DNA of 41,716 nt, from positions 1-41,716 of the forward strand of contig CADAHU010000008.1 in NCBI GenBank assembly GCA_902787835.1. Direction: 5' to 3'. Below the pieces are notes generated by a model, which made no database searches, was not told the DNA's origin, and was given only the letters and a program-made list of their open reading frames with translations. The position numbers and the translations under genes are program-made. Source of the DNA: an uncultured Eubacteriales bacterium. GTDB lineage: Bacteria > Bacillota > Clostridia > Christensenellales > Aristaeellaceae. Below, one piece after another: positions 7,373 to 15,346 of the stretch (position 1 is the first letter of the stretch; every line of letters starts with the position of its first letter).

Positions 7373-8674
7373 TCAAATTTTGCGTTTATCGATCACGCGC
7401 ACAGCCTTGCCTTCGCTGCGCACGATGGATTTGGGCGCCACCAGGGTGACCTTGGCGGTCAGGCCCAGCATGGCGCGCAGGCCCTCCACCAGCTTCTTCT
7501 GCCGCTCGCTGATTTCGCCCATGTTATCGGTAAACATCTCGGGCGTCATCTCCACCTGGATATCCAGCGTGTCGGTGTTGCGCACACGGTCCACGATGAT
7601 CTGGTAGTTGGCGGAGTATCCCTGGTTGAGCAGCACGGTTTCGATCTGGGAGGGGAACACGTTGACCCCGCGGATGATCAGCATATCATCGGTGCGGCCG
7701 CGGGGCTTGCTCATTTTGACGTGGGTGCGGCCGCAGCTGCATTTTTCGTGGCTCAGCACGCAGATATCCCGGGTGCGGTAGCGCAGCAGCGGGAAGGCCT
7801 GCTTATCGATGGCGGTGAATACCAATTCGCCCTGCTGACCGTCAGGCAGCGGCTCGCCGGTCTCGGGATCGATGACCTCGGCGATAAAATGGTCCTCGTT
7901 GATGTGCATGCCGCTTTGCGCGCTGCACTCAAAGGCTACGCCGGGGCCGCTCAGCTCCGTCAGGCCGTAAATATCGTAAGCCTTGATGCCCAGGGTATCC
8001 TGGATGCTCTGGCGCATCTCCTCGCTCCAGGCCTCCGCGCCAAAGATGCCGGCCTTCAGCGGAATCTGATCCGGAGTCAGGCCCATCTCCTTCATGGTTT
8101 CGCCGATATAGGCGGCGTAGGAGGGCGTACAGCAAAGGATGGTGGCGTTCAGATCGCGGATAAACATGATCTGCCGCTCGGTGTTGCCGCTGGAGGTGGG
8201 CACGGTCAGGCAGCCCACCTTATGGCTGCCACCGTTGAGACCGGGACCGCCTGTGAACAGGCCATAGCCGTAGGACACCTGGCATACGTCCTCGTTTGTG
8301 CCGCCCGCCGCCGTGATGGCCCTGGCGCAGCAATCCTCCCAAAGGTCAATATCGCCCTGGGTATAGAAGGCCACCACGCGCTTGCCGGTGGTGCCGCTGG
8401 TGGATTGGATGCGCACGCAGTCCTTCAGCGGCACGCCCACCAGCCCGTAGGGATAGGCCTCCCGCAGATCCGCCTTGCTCAAAAAGGGGAGCTTGTGCAG
8501 ATCGGCCGTGCCGTGGATATCATCGGGCGTTACGCCGTTCTCTTCCATCTTTTTGCGGTAATAAGGGACGTTTTCCCATACGTGGCGCACCTGCTTTACC
8601 AGGCGCTCGTCCTGCCAGGCCTGGATTTGCTCCCGGCTGGCCGTTTCAATTTCCGGCTGATAATAACGCTCCAT
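7373..8674 (-). CDS. paaK: Phenylacetate-CoA ligase (AMP-forming)
   Basis: A 433-residue adenylate-forming enzyme. It begins MERYYQPEIETASREQIQAW, carries the P-loop-like signature QSTSGTTGKRVVAFY (about residues 92-106), then VSYGYGLFTGGPGLNGG, FGAEAWSEEMR, YDIYGLTELSGPG (aromatic acid pocket and acyl-adenylate motif), RTRDICVLSHEKCSCGR with paired cysteines, GRTDDMLIIRGVNVFPSQIE, and a C-terminal AMP-binding_C_2 domain. These are the hallmarks of PaaK, which makes phenylacetyl-CoA (or a related aryl-CoA) from ATP, CoA and the acid. In gut anaerobes the pairing with an ACT protein often accompanies fermentation of aromatic amino acids by 2-oxoacid oxidoreductases, working in the acid- or ATP-yielding direction; no oxidoreductase genes are in view. 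The operon partners are yerC upstream and the ACT gene downstream. Confidence 0.9.
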   Translation of the reverse strand: MERYYQPEIETASREQIQAWQDERLVKQVRHVWENVPYYRKKMEENGVTPDDIHGTADLHKLPFLSKADLREAYPYGLVGVPLKDCVRIQSTSGTTGKRVVAFYTQGDIDLWEDCCARAITAAGGTNEDVCQVSYGYGLFTGGPGLNGGSHKVGCLTVPTSSGNTERQIMFIRDLNATILCCTPSYAAYIGETMKEMGLTPDQIPLKAGIFGAEAWSEEMRQSIQDTLGIKAYDIYGLTELSGPGVAFECSAQSGMHINEDHFIAEVIDPETGEPLPDGQQGELVFTAIDKQAFPLLRYRTRDICVLSHEKCSCGRTHVKMSKPRGRTDDMLIIRGVNVFPSQIETVLLNQGYSANYQIIVDRVRNTDTLDIQVEMTPEMFTDNMGEISERQKKLVEGLRAMLGLTAKVTLVAPKSIVRSEGKAVRVIDKRKI

Positions 8675-8695
8675 CGTTTCTCCCTTTCTTTTGAA

Positions 8696-9004
8696 TCAGT
8701 CCGCTTTTTTATCGGCCAGGCCCTGGCGCAGGATCACCTCGCGCATCATGCCGCCGTCCTCATTATCCAGGATGTTGCGGCGTACGCGGCTGATGGTGGC
8801 GCTGCTGGCACCGGTCTTTTCCAGGATCTCCAGATAAACCTGATCCTGCAAAAGATAGGTGGCCACGTCATAGCGCTGCTCCATGCTGCGCAGCTCGCCC
8901 GGCGTGCACAGATCGTCAAAAAAACGGCAGCATTCGTCCAGATCTTTGAGGTTCAGGATCGCCTCATACAGGGGCATGCTGCGCTCCTTTTTTGCGCCTT
9001 TCAT
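8696..9004 (-). CDS. YerC/YecD-family TrpR-like DNA-binding protein
   Basis: A 102-residue helical regulator. LNLKDLDECCRFFDDLCTPGEL and RYDVATYLLQDQVYLEILEKTGASSATISRVRR match the YerC/TrpR family; the second stretch is the helix-turn-helix, with GASSATISRVRR as recognition helix. Two starts are possible: ATG 9004 (MKGAKKERS..., ribosome site GGAGAGGAAGG about 10 bases upstream) or ATG 8977 (MPLYEAIL..., ribosome site AAGGAG). Family length (about 100) slightly favours 9004. It is the first gene of a yerC-paaK-ACT operon (21 bp to paaK), so it may control that operon and its own promoter; this is inference. Confidence 0.85.
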   Translation of the reverse strand: MKGAKKERSMPLYEAILNLKDLDECCRFFDDLCTPGELRSMEQRYDVATYLLQDQVYLEILEKTGASSATISRVRRNILDNEDGGMMREVILRQGLADKKAD

Positions 9005-9040
9005 GGTTTCCGGCCTTCCTCTCCAATGTATTTATATATT

Positions 9041-9069
9041 ATATTAGCACATTAAAGCGCGAAAGTAAA
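9041..9069 (-). promoter_or_regulatory. Promoter of the yerC-paaK-ACT operon
   Basis: Minus strand: -35 TTTACT (9064-9069), 17-bp spacer, extended -10 TGC-TAATAT (9041-9046). An overlapping TATAAT two bases further down is an alternative -10 with a long spacer. The AT-rich patch stands out from the GC-rich surroundings. Confidence 0.55.
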
Positions 9070-9091
9070 TCGATAAACATTAAAAATACCC

Positions 9092-9125
9092 GCAAAAAAA
9101 TACCCGCATGCGGGATGCATGCGGG
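9092..9125 (-). terminator. Rho-independent terminator of the uxaBA-eda-uxaC operon
   Basis: Perfect 9-bp stem: CCCGCATGC (9103-9111), loop GGGAT, GCATGCGGG (9117-9125). On the minus strand it is followed by TATTTTTTTGC. It sits 18 bp after the uxaC stop. Confidence 0.9.
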
Positions 9126-9143
9126 CGGGAAAACGAAAGGGAA

Positions 9144-10559
9144 TCAGATTTCCTTCTTGGCAAAGTTGAAGTACCGCTTGGCGTTGCCGTAGCTGATATC
9201 GCCCACGATCTCCTTAAGGGTTTCCACGTCCTCGGGGTAGAAGCCTTCCTCCACCCACTGGCCGAAGATGCGGCACAGGATGCGGCGGAAGTACTCATGC
9301 CGGGGATAGCTCAGGAAGGAGCGGCTGTCGGTCAGCATGCCCACGAAGCCCGCCAGATAGCCCAAGCTGGCCAGGGATTTGAGCTGATCGCTCATGCCGT
9401 CAAAGTGATCGTTGAACCACCAGGCGGAGCCATGCTGGATATAGCCCACGGCGGCCTCGTTCTGGAAGCAGCCCAGGATGGTATCAATGGCGGCGTTGTC
9501 GTTGGTGTTCAGGCTGTACAGGATGGTCTTGGGCAGCTTGTCGGCCTCCTGCAGCGCGCCCAGGAAGGCGGCGGTCTGCGCGGAGGGCGCGTAATTGTCC
9601 ACACAGTCAAAGCCGGTATCCGGGCCCATCTTGGCAAACATGATGGGGTTGTTGTCCCGGCGGCAGCCGTAATGCAGCTGCATCACCCAGCCGCGCTCCT
9701 TGTATTCGCCGGCCACGTAGGTCATGAAGGCATACTTGAATATGGCCTCCTCCTGGGCGGAGGGCAGCTTGCCGTTCAGGCGGGCGGCAAAGATGGTCTC
9801 GATCTCCTTGTCGGTGGCGGGAGCGTACATCACGTAGTTGAGGGCGTGGTCGCTCAGGGTGCACTTGTGGGCGGCAAAGAAGTCCAAACGGATGTGCAGC
9901 GCCTTTTTGAGATCCTCAAAGGAGGCGATGGTCACGCCGGCGGCCTTTTCCAGCTGGGCCAGGTAATCCAGGTAGGTTTCCTTTTCCAGGTTCATGGCCT
10001 TATCCGGCCGCCAGGCGGGCAGCACGGTCACGGGGAAGGCCTTATCGGCGTCCAGCTTTTCGTGCCATTCCAGGCTGTCCACGGGATCATCGGTGGTGCA
10101 GATGGTATCCACGTTGCTCATCATGATCAGGCCGCGGCTGGTGTAGCCCTCGCTCTGCAGCTTCTCGTTGGCCAGCTTCCACACCTCGGGGGCGGTCTGC
10201 TTGTTCAGGATGCCGTTGTAGCCGAAGAAGCGGCGCAGCTCCAGGTGGCTCCAGTGGTGCAGGGGATTGCCGATGGCCTTGCCCAGCACCTCGGCGTATT
10301 TTTCAAACTTTTCATAATCGGTGGCGTCGCCGGTGATGTATTTTTCGGGAACGCCGGCGCTGCGCATCAGACGCCATTTGTAATGATCGCCGCCCAGCCA
10401 AACCTGGGTGATGTTCTCATAGCGGATATCCTCATAGATCTCCCTGGGGCTCAGGTGGCAATGGTAGTCGATAATTGGGCACTTTTCGGCCACGTCGTGA
10501 AACAGCACCCGCGCGGTGACGGTATCCAGCAGGAAATCCTTATCCAGAAACGCTCTCAT
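9144..10559 (-). CDS. uxaC: Glucuronate/galacturonate isomerase
   Basis: A 471-residue member of the uronate isomerase family (amidohydrolase fold), full length. It converts D-galacturonate to D-tagaturonate (and D-glucuronate to D-fructuronate). Features: MRAFLDKDFLLDTVTARVLF at the start, the metal motif PIIDYHCHLSPREIYED (HxH), VWLGGDHYKWRLMRSAG, HHWSHLELRRFFG, MSNVDTICTTDDPVDSLEWH, YGCRRDNNP, and SRSFLSYPRHEYFRRI near the end. It is the last gene of the uxaB-uxaA-eda-uxaC operon (43 bp after eda) and is followed by a strong terminator. It acts in the cytosol as the first step from free galacturonate. Confidence 0.95.
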   Translation of the reverse strand: MRAFLDKDFLLDTVTARVLFHDVAEKCPIIDYHCHLSPREIYEDIRYENITQVWLGGDHYKWRLMRSAGVPEKYITGDATDYEKFEKYAEVLGKAIGNPLHHWSHLELRRFFGYNGILNKQTAPEVWKLANEKLQSEGYTSRGLIMMSNVDTICTTDDPVDSLEWHEKLDADKAFPVTVLPAWRPDKAMNLEKETYLDYLAQLEKAAGVTIASFEDLKKALHIRLDFFAAHKCTLSDHALNYVMYAPATDKEIETIFAARLNGKLPSAQEEAIFKYAFMTYVAGEYKERGWVMQLHYGCRRDNNPIMFAKMGPDTGFDCVDNYAPSAQTAAFLGALQEADKLPKTILYSLNTNDNAAIDTILGCFQNEAAVGYIQHGSAWWFNDHFDGMSDQLKSLASLGYLAGFVGMLTDSRSFLSYPRHEYFRRILCRIFGQWVEEGFYPEDVETLKEIVGDISYGNAKRYFNFAKKEI

Positions 10560-10602
10560 TGGGTCATTCTCCTTTTATTGATGGGGAAAGCGGAGGCTGC
10601 TC

Positions 10603-11241
10603 TCAGCCCCGGATCTCCTTGACGATATCGGCGGCCTCGCGCACCATGGCCAGGATCTCGTCAAATTTGCCTTCCTTTACCAGGCTGCCGTTTACCATCC
10701 AGCTGCCGCCGCAGGCCACGATACGGTCATAGGCCAGATAATCGCGCACGTTGTTGGCGTTGATGCCGCCGGTGGGCATGAACTGCAGGCCCACATAGGG
10801 AGCGGCCAGCGCCTTGATCATCTTGAGGCCGCCGGCGGGCTCGGCGGGGAAGAACTTGACCACGTCCAGGTCAAACTGCAGGGCGGCTTCGATCTCGGTG
10901 GGGGTCTGGACGCCGGGGGTCATGGGGACACCCTTTTTGAGCACATACTCGGTCACCTTGGGGTTGAAGCCGGGGCTGACGATGAACTTGGCGCCGGCGT
11001 CGATGGCGTGGTCAGCCTGCTCGCAGGTCAGCACGGTGCCGGCGCCCACGATCATATCGGGATAGGCTTTGACCATCTGACGGATGGATTCCTCGGCGGC
11101 GGCGGTGCGGAAGGTCACCTCGGCGCAGGGCAGGCCGCCCTCCATCAGGCAGCGGGCCAGGGGCAGAGCATCCTTGGCGTCGTTCAGGACCACCACGGGG
11201 ATAATACCGATCTTTTTGAGCTGCTGCATCATTTCAGTCAT
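10603..11241 (-). CDS. eda: KDPG/KHG aldolase
   Basis: A 212-residue class I aldolase of normal length that splits 2-keto-3-deoxy-6-phosphogluconate into pyruvate and glyceraldehyde 3-phosphate. Visible: GIIPVVVLNDAKDALPLA, GLPCAEVTFRTAAAEESI (with the catalytic Glu), VGAGTVLTCEQADHAIDAGAKFIVSPGF, the Schiff-base lysine in LDVVKFFPAE, and FMPTGGINANN. It is 27 bp after uxaA in the operon. Its substrate needs KDG kinase (KdgK), which is not encoded in this window. Confidence 0.95.
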   Translation of the reverse strand: MTEMMQQLKKIGIIPVVVLNDAKDALPLARCLMEGGLPCAEVTFRTAAAEESIRQMVKAYPDMIVGAGTVLTCEQADHAIDAGAKFIVSPGFNPKVTEYVLKKGVPMTPGVQTPTEIEAALQFDLDVVKFFPAEPAGGLKMIKALAAPYVGLQFMPTGGINANNVRDYLAYDRIVACGGSWMVNGSLVKEGKFDEILAMVREAADIVKEIRG

Positions 11242-11268
11242 AGGGAATTCCTCCTTTTAATATGTAAA

Positions 11269-12750
11269 TTAGAGTGTTACGCCTTGCTTGAAGATCGCCA
11301 GATCGTGGAAGCCGTTCTGCTCGTTGCGGGCAGGATGGCCGCTGGCCACGGCCAGCACGTATTCCATCAGCTCCGCGCCCAGCTCGTCCAGCGTCATGCC
11401 GTCCAGCAGGCGGCCGGCATTAAAGTCGATCCAGTTCTTTTTGTGCTGGGCCAGGGGGCTGTTGGAGGCGATCTTGATGGTGGGCACCGGGCAGCCGAAG
11501 GGCGTGCCGCGGCCGGTGGAGAACAGGATCAGCTGCGCGCCGGATACCGCCAGGGCGGTGGCGGCCACCAGGTCGTTGCCCGGGGCGGAGAGCAGATTGA
11601 GGCCCTTGTTTTCCACATGCTCGCCGTATTTGAGCACGCCGCGCACCGCGCTGGAGCCGCTCTTCTGGGTGCAGCCCAGGGCCTTGTCCTCCAGGGTAGT
11701 GATACCGCCGGCCTTGTTGCCGGGGGAGGGGTTCTCGTATACCGGCATATGGTAGGACTCAAAGTAGCCCTTGAAGTCGTTGATCAGCGAAACCGTCTTA
11801 TGGAACAGCTCCTCGTTTTCACAGCGGTTCATCAGGATGGTTTCCGCGCCGAACATCTCCGGCACCTCGGTCAGGATGGTGCTGCCGCCCATGGCGGTGA
11901 GCAGATCGCTGAACACGCCGATGGTGGGGTTGGCCGTGATGCCTGACAGGCCGTCGGAGCCGCCGCATTTGAGGCCCACCACCAGCTGATCGGCGGTGCA
12001 GGACACGCGCTTGTCCGACTGCATGTTGGCCGCCAGCTCCTCCAGCAGCTGCATGCCGGCCTCCAGCTCATCCTCCGCCTGCTGGCAGATCAGAAAGCGC
12101 ACGCGGCTGGGATCGTAATCGCCCATATAGGGCTTGATCTGTTCGATGCCGCTGTTTTCGCAGCCCAGACCCAGCACCAGCACGCCGCCGGCGTTGGGAT
12201 GGGTGGCCAGGCTGGCCAGCACCTTGCGGGTATTGTTCTGGTCGTCGCCCAGCTGGCTGCAGCCGTAGGGATGGGGGAAGGCGTACACGCCCTCCACAGG
12301 GCCGCCCGCCAGCTTCTGCGCCCGCTGCACCAGGGCCTTGGCCACGTCGTTGACGCAGCCCACCGTGGGCAGGATCCACAGCTCGTTGCGGATGCCCGGA
12401 CGTCCGTTTTTGCGGGGATAGCCCATAAAGGAGGCGGGAGCCTGGGGCTCGGTCACCGGATGGGTGGGCTGCCAGGTATATTCCTTGGCGCCGCTGAGCA
12501 GGGTATGCAGGTTATGGGTATGCACGTGCGCGCCCTGGGGGATATCCTTCGTGGCCTCGCCGATGGGGAAGCCGTATTTGATCACGGGCTCGCCTTTTTT
12601 GATGTCCCGCAGAGCAACCTTGTGGCCCATGGGCAGGTCGCCGAGCAGGCTGACTTCGCCCGCGCCATAGCTGACCGTGCTGCCCGCCTCCAGGGGCTGC
12701 AGCGCCACGGCCACCATGTCTTTATCCGTAATGCGTACAAGCTTGTTCAT
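11269..12750 (-). CDS. uxaA: Altronate dehydratase
   Basis: A 493-residue enzyme that dehydrates D-altronate to 2-keto-3-deoxygluconate. It has an N-terminal SAF domain (about residues 1-90, including VALRDIKKGEPVIKYGFPIG and QGAHVHTHNL) and the galactarate dehydratase/altronate hydrolase core (FMGYPRKNGRPGIRNEL, THPNAGGVLVLGLGCENSG, GLKCGGSDGLSGITANP, FSTGRGTPFGCPVPTIKIASN). The frame stays open further upstream, but ATG 12750 is chosen: GGGAGGGG lies 6 bases upstream and the family begins here. It is 20 bp after uxaB. Full length, no damaged motif seen. Confidence 0.95.
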   Translation of the reverse strand: MNKLVRITDKDMVAVALQPLEAGSTVSYGAGEVSLLGDLPMGHKVALRDIKKGEPVIKYGFPIGEATKDIPQGAHVHTHNLHTLLSGAKEYTWQPTHPVTEPQAPASFMGYPRKNGRPGIRNELWILPTVGCVNDVAKALVQRAQKLAGGPVEGVYAFPHPYGCSQLGDDQNNTRKVLASLATHPNAGGVLVLGLGCENSGIEQIKPYMGDYDPSRVRFLICQQAEDELEAGMQLLEELAANMQSDKRVSCTADQLVVGLKCGGSDGLSGITANPTIGVFSDLLTAMGGSTILTEVPEMFGAETILMNRCENEELFHKTVSLINDFKGYFESYHMPVYENPSPGNKAGGITTLEDKALGCTQKSGSSAVRGVLKYGEHVENKGLNLLSAPGNDLVAATALAVSGAQLILFSTGRGTPFGCPVPTIKIASNSPLAQHKKNWIDFNAGRLLDGMTLDELGAELMEYVLAVASGHPARNEQNGFHDLAIFKQGVTL

Positions 12751-12770
12751 CTGTTGCCCCTCCCGGGTTT

Positions 12771-14258
12771 TTACAGGCAGGCCATCATGGCGGCCAGCGC
12801 GCCTTCCCTGCGGATGACGCTCAGGCAATCGGCCACCTGCTGCTCAAAGCCGGGCAGCTGGGTCAGATCCTGGCCCCACATATCGGCGTTGGTCAGCACG
12901 GCATGGGTCAGCTCGGCGGCGGTGTCGTCCTTGTGCGCCCAGTAGAACTCCAGCACCCAGCGGTCGTCGGATACGGTGTACTCGTTGCCCTTGGGACGGC
13001 GGCAGACCAGGCCCTTTTCGGTGAGCGACTGCACGTCGTTGCTGTAGAAGGCGATATAGGCGGCCAGGGAGGCGGTCAGGCAGGCGGGGAGCTTGCCGTT
13101 GATCTTGAGATAATCCAGCAGCGTGGGCATATTGCGGGCGCGCCATTTGCTGGTGCTGTTCAGGGAGATGCTCATCAGCTCATGGTTGACGAAGGGGTTG
13201 TTGAACCGGTCCTGCACCGCCGCGGCAAAATCCATCAGGTCCTTCTTATCCAGCGGCAGGGTGGGGATCACCTCGTCGTAGAGCATTTTGTTCATGAAGC
13301 CCAGCACGGTATCATCGTGCATGCAGTCGCGCACGATATCAAAGCCCGCCAGGTACGCGCCCAGCACAAAGCCGGTGTGCGCGCCGTTGAGGATGCGCAC
13401 CTTGCGCTTTTTGTAGGGCGTCACGTCGGGAACGACCTCCACCGGAACGCCGGCCTTCTTGAAGGGCAGGCGGTCGTTCAATTCCGCGGGGCCTTCGATG
13501 GCCCAGAAGCCGAATATTTCGCCCACGTCGGTCAGCGGATCATCGTAGCCGTTGGCGGCGGCCAGGGCCTTCACTTCTTCGGGATCGCGGATGCGGCCGG
13601 GCACGATGCGGTCCACCAGGGTGGAGCAGAAGATGTTCTTTTCGTTGACCCAGGCGCGGAAGGCGTCCTCCAGCTGCCAATCGGCAATGTACTGGTTAAC
13701 GCACTTGAGCAATTCCTGGCCGTTGTTGTCGATGAGCTCGCAGGAGAGGATGACCAGCCCGGGCTGGCCCGCAGCGTAGCGCTCATAGAGCACCCGGGTC
13801 AGCTTGGCGGGGAAGCTGATGGGCGGCTGCTGGTCGAATTTGCTTTCGCTCTCATGCACGATGCCGGCCTCGGTGGTATTGCTCACCACGATCTCCAGAT
13901 CGGGGCTCTTGGCCAGCTCCAGCACCTTGTCCCAGTCGCCGTAGGGGTTCAGGCAGCGGCTCACGCAGCTGATCACCCGCTTGTCATCCACCTTCTGGCC
14001 CTTCTCGCTGCCGCGCAGATACAGGGTGTAGAGGCCCTCCTGGGCGTTGATGTATTCGGTCAGGCCCTGGGCGATGGGCTGCACCAGCACCACTTTGCCG
14101 TTGTAACCCGCCTTCTCGTTGGCGATGTCGATAAAATCATCCACAAAGGCGCGCAGGAAATTGCCCTCGCCGAACTGCATGACCTTTTCGGGAGCGTTCT
14201 TCAGAATATATCCGGGATAGCCGGACTGCTTGAGTACCTCGTAATTCAGCTGAGCCAT
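12771..14258 (-). CDS. uxaB: Tagaturonate reductase (altronate oxidoreductase)
   Basis: A 495-residue member of the mannitol dehydrogenase family that reduces D-tagaturonate to D-altronate with NADH. Visible: KVMQFGEGNFLRAFVDDFID (Rossmann G-x-G-x-F-x-R-A-F), LEIVVSNTTEAGI, ILSCELIDNNG, STLVDRIVPGR, and the C-terminal domain signature KKRKVRILNGAHTGFVLGAYLAGF (K-x-x-x-L-N-G-x-H). The true start is ATG 14258 with GGAGGG 7 bases upstream; the much longer open frame beyond it covers the divergent epimerase gene and is spurious. First gene of the operon, reading from the promoter at 14295-14323. Confidence 0.95.
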   Translation of the reverse strand: MAQLNYEVLKQSGYPGYILKNAPEKVMQFGEGNFLRAFVDDFIDIANEKAGYNGKVVLVQPIAQGLTEYINAQEGLYTLYLRGSEKGQKVDDKRVISCVSRCLNPYGDWDKVLELAKSPDLEIVVSNTTEAGIVHESESKFDQQPPISFPAKLTRVLYERYAAGQPGLVILSCELIDNNGQELLKCVNQYIADWQLEDAFRAWVNEKNIFCSTLVDRIVPGRIRDPEEVKALAAANGYDDPLTDVGEIFGFWAIEGPAELNDRLPFKKAGVPVEVVPDVTPYKKRKVRILNGAHTGFVLGAYLAGFDIVRDCMHDDTVLGFMNKMLYDEVIPTLPLDKKDLMDFAAAVQDRFNNPFVNHELMSISLNSTSKWRARNMPTLLDYLKINGKLPACLTASLAAYIAFYSNDVQSLTEKGLVCRRPKGNEYTVSDDRWVLEFYWAHKDDTAAELTHAVLTNADMWGQDLTQLPGFEQQVADCLSVIRREGALAAMMACL

Positions 14259-14275
14259 AGCAATCACCCTCCATA

Positions 14276-14295
14276 TTGTACCTATGATACTACAA
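14276..14295. promoter_or_regulatory. Inverted repeat at the uxaB transcription start, candidate operator
   Basis: TTGTA, ten bases, TACAA: 5-bp arms that begin at the -10 box and cover the start region of the uxaB operon. This suits a repressor site. The regulator is not in the window. A part of it (14270-14290) is shared with the internal promoter at 15293-15309. Confidence 0.35.
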
Positions 14296-14323
14296 GCATA
14301 CAACTTTTTGAGCGGTTCGTCAA
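14295..14323 (-). promoter_or_regulatory. Promoter of the uxaB-uxaA-eda-uxaC operon
   Basis: Minus strand: -35 TTGACG (14318-14323), 17-bp spacer, -10 TATGCT (14295-14300). It drives leftward, back to back with the epimerase promoter at 14344-14372. Confidence 0.75.
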
Positions 14324-14343
14324 TCAAAATCCTGCCTTTGCGC

Positions 14344-14372
14344 TTTACTTTCAGAACAAAATTTGATATGCT
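14344..14372 (+). promoter_or_regulatory. Promoter of the epimerase gene (rightward pectin genes)
   Basis: -35 TTTACT (14344-14349), 17-bp spacer, -10 TATGCT (14367-14372) preceded by TGA, an extended -10. It faces away from the uxaB promoter and uses the same -10 hexamer. Confidence 0.6.
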
Positions 14373-14408
14373 GAAGAAAAAGAGATGCGCACACAGGAGG
14401 CGAAGAAT

Positions 14409-15251
14409 ATGAACATCGGCATCAGGCTGCACGATACCCTCCCCGGCACGCTGGAGCAGCGGCTGGATTATGCCAGGGCCCAGGGCTTTACCTGCGTGCA
14501 GCTGGCCATGGGCAAGGCGGTGCCGGGCTTTAAGATGGACGCGGCCCCTGCGCTTTTGACCGAGGAGCTGGCAGGACAGGTGAAAAAGGCCTTTGACGAT
14601 CGCGGCATGGAATGCGCCGTGCTGGGCTGCTATCTGAAGCTTACCGCGGCGGAGGCGGAGGAGCGGGAGCACGTGGGGGAGATCTATAAAGCCCACCTGC
14701 GCTTTGCCCGCATGATCGGCGCGCGGGTGGTGGGCACGGAGACCTCGCCCGCGGGCTCGCTGGGCTGGGGCGTCGCCCAGATCCAAAGCGAGGAGGGCTT
14801 CCGGCTGTTTATGGAATGTCTGCGGCCGCTGGTTCGGTGCGCGGAGGAGGAAAACGCGGTGCTGGCCATCGAGCCGGTGTGCACAGATATCATTTCCACC
14901 CCGGTCCGCGCCCAGCGTATGCTGGAGGAGATGGGCTCCGAACATCTGCGCATCATTCTGGACGCGGTCAACCTGATCCTTACCCGGGAGGAGGAGCGGG
15001 CGGATGCAATCATCCGGGACGCCATCCGCCGCCTGGGCGACCGGGTGGAGGTGCTGCATATGAAGGATTATATTTCCCGCCCCGATCAGGAGCGCCCAGG
15101 CTTTGCGCCCTGCGGCCAAGGCGGCATGCGCTATGGGGCATTGCTGCGGCTGGCGAAGGAGCGCGCCCTGCCCATGACGCTGGAGAATACCACCCCGGAG
15201 AACGCGGAGCAGACCCGCCTGTACCTGGAGGGGCTGGCTGCGGCGCTGTAA
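14409..15251 (+). CDS. Sugar phosphate isomerase/epimerase family protein (TIM barrel)
   Basis: A 280-residue xylose-isomerase-like TIM barrel (AP_endonuc_2 fold). Visible: MNIGIRLHDTLPG at the first strand, LDYARAQGFTCVQLAMGK, GARVVGTETSPAGSLGWG, AVLAIEPVCTDIISTP (metal Glu), LRIILDAVNLI (metal Asp), VEVLHMKDYI (metal His), and MTLENTTPENAEQT. ATG 14409 is used because AGGAGG lies 8 bases upstream; an in-frame ATG at 14385 has none. The exact sugar cannot be told from sequence. Its place at the head of the rightward pectin genes, divergent from uxaB, suggests work on a uronate or keto-sugar. Cytosolic, no signal peptide. Confidence 0.85.
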   Translation: MNIGIRLHDTLPGTLEQRLDYARAQGFTCVQLAMGKAVPGFKMDAAPALLTEELAGQVKKAFDDRGMECAVLGCYLKLTAAEAEEREHVGEIYKAHLRFARMIGARVVGTETSPAGSLGWGVAQIQSEEGFRLFMECLRPLVRCAEEENAVLAIEPVCTDIISTPVRAQRMLEEMGSEHLRIILDAVNLILTREEERADAIIRDAIRRLGDRVEVLHMKDYISRPDQERPGFAPCGQGGMRYGALLRLAKERALPMTLENTTPENAEQTRLYLEGLAAAL

Positions 15252-15269
15252 AAAAGCGGCAAACAAGCC

Positions 15270-15299
15270 TTGACATCAGCCCTGGGCTGAATGTATCAT
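15270..15299 (+). promoter_or_regulatory. Internal promoter with a palindrome in its spacer, ahead of the GH28-kduI-kduD genes
   Basis: Consensus -35 TTGACA (15270-15275), 18-bp spacer, -10 TATCAT (15294-15299). The spacer holds the inverted repeat TCAGCCC-T-GGGCTGA (15276-15290), which fills the space between the two boxes and touches the -35. A protein bound there would block RNA polymerase, or twist the spacer as MerR-type regulators do. Confidence 0.6.
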
Positions 15300-15346
15300 A
15301 CAATATGGAAGAATTTGGATAAATCTCCCGAAAAGGAGGGGCGTGG

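Noticed and set aside
14259..15266. N-terminal extension of uxaB to 831 residues
   Set aside because: It is antisense to the epimerase gene and crosses two promoters; UxaB of normal length starts at 14258.
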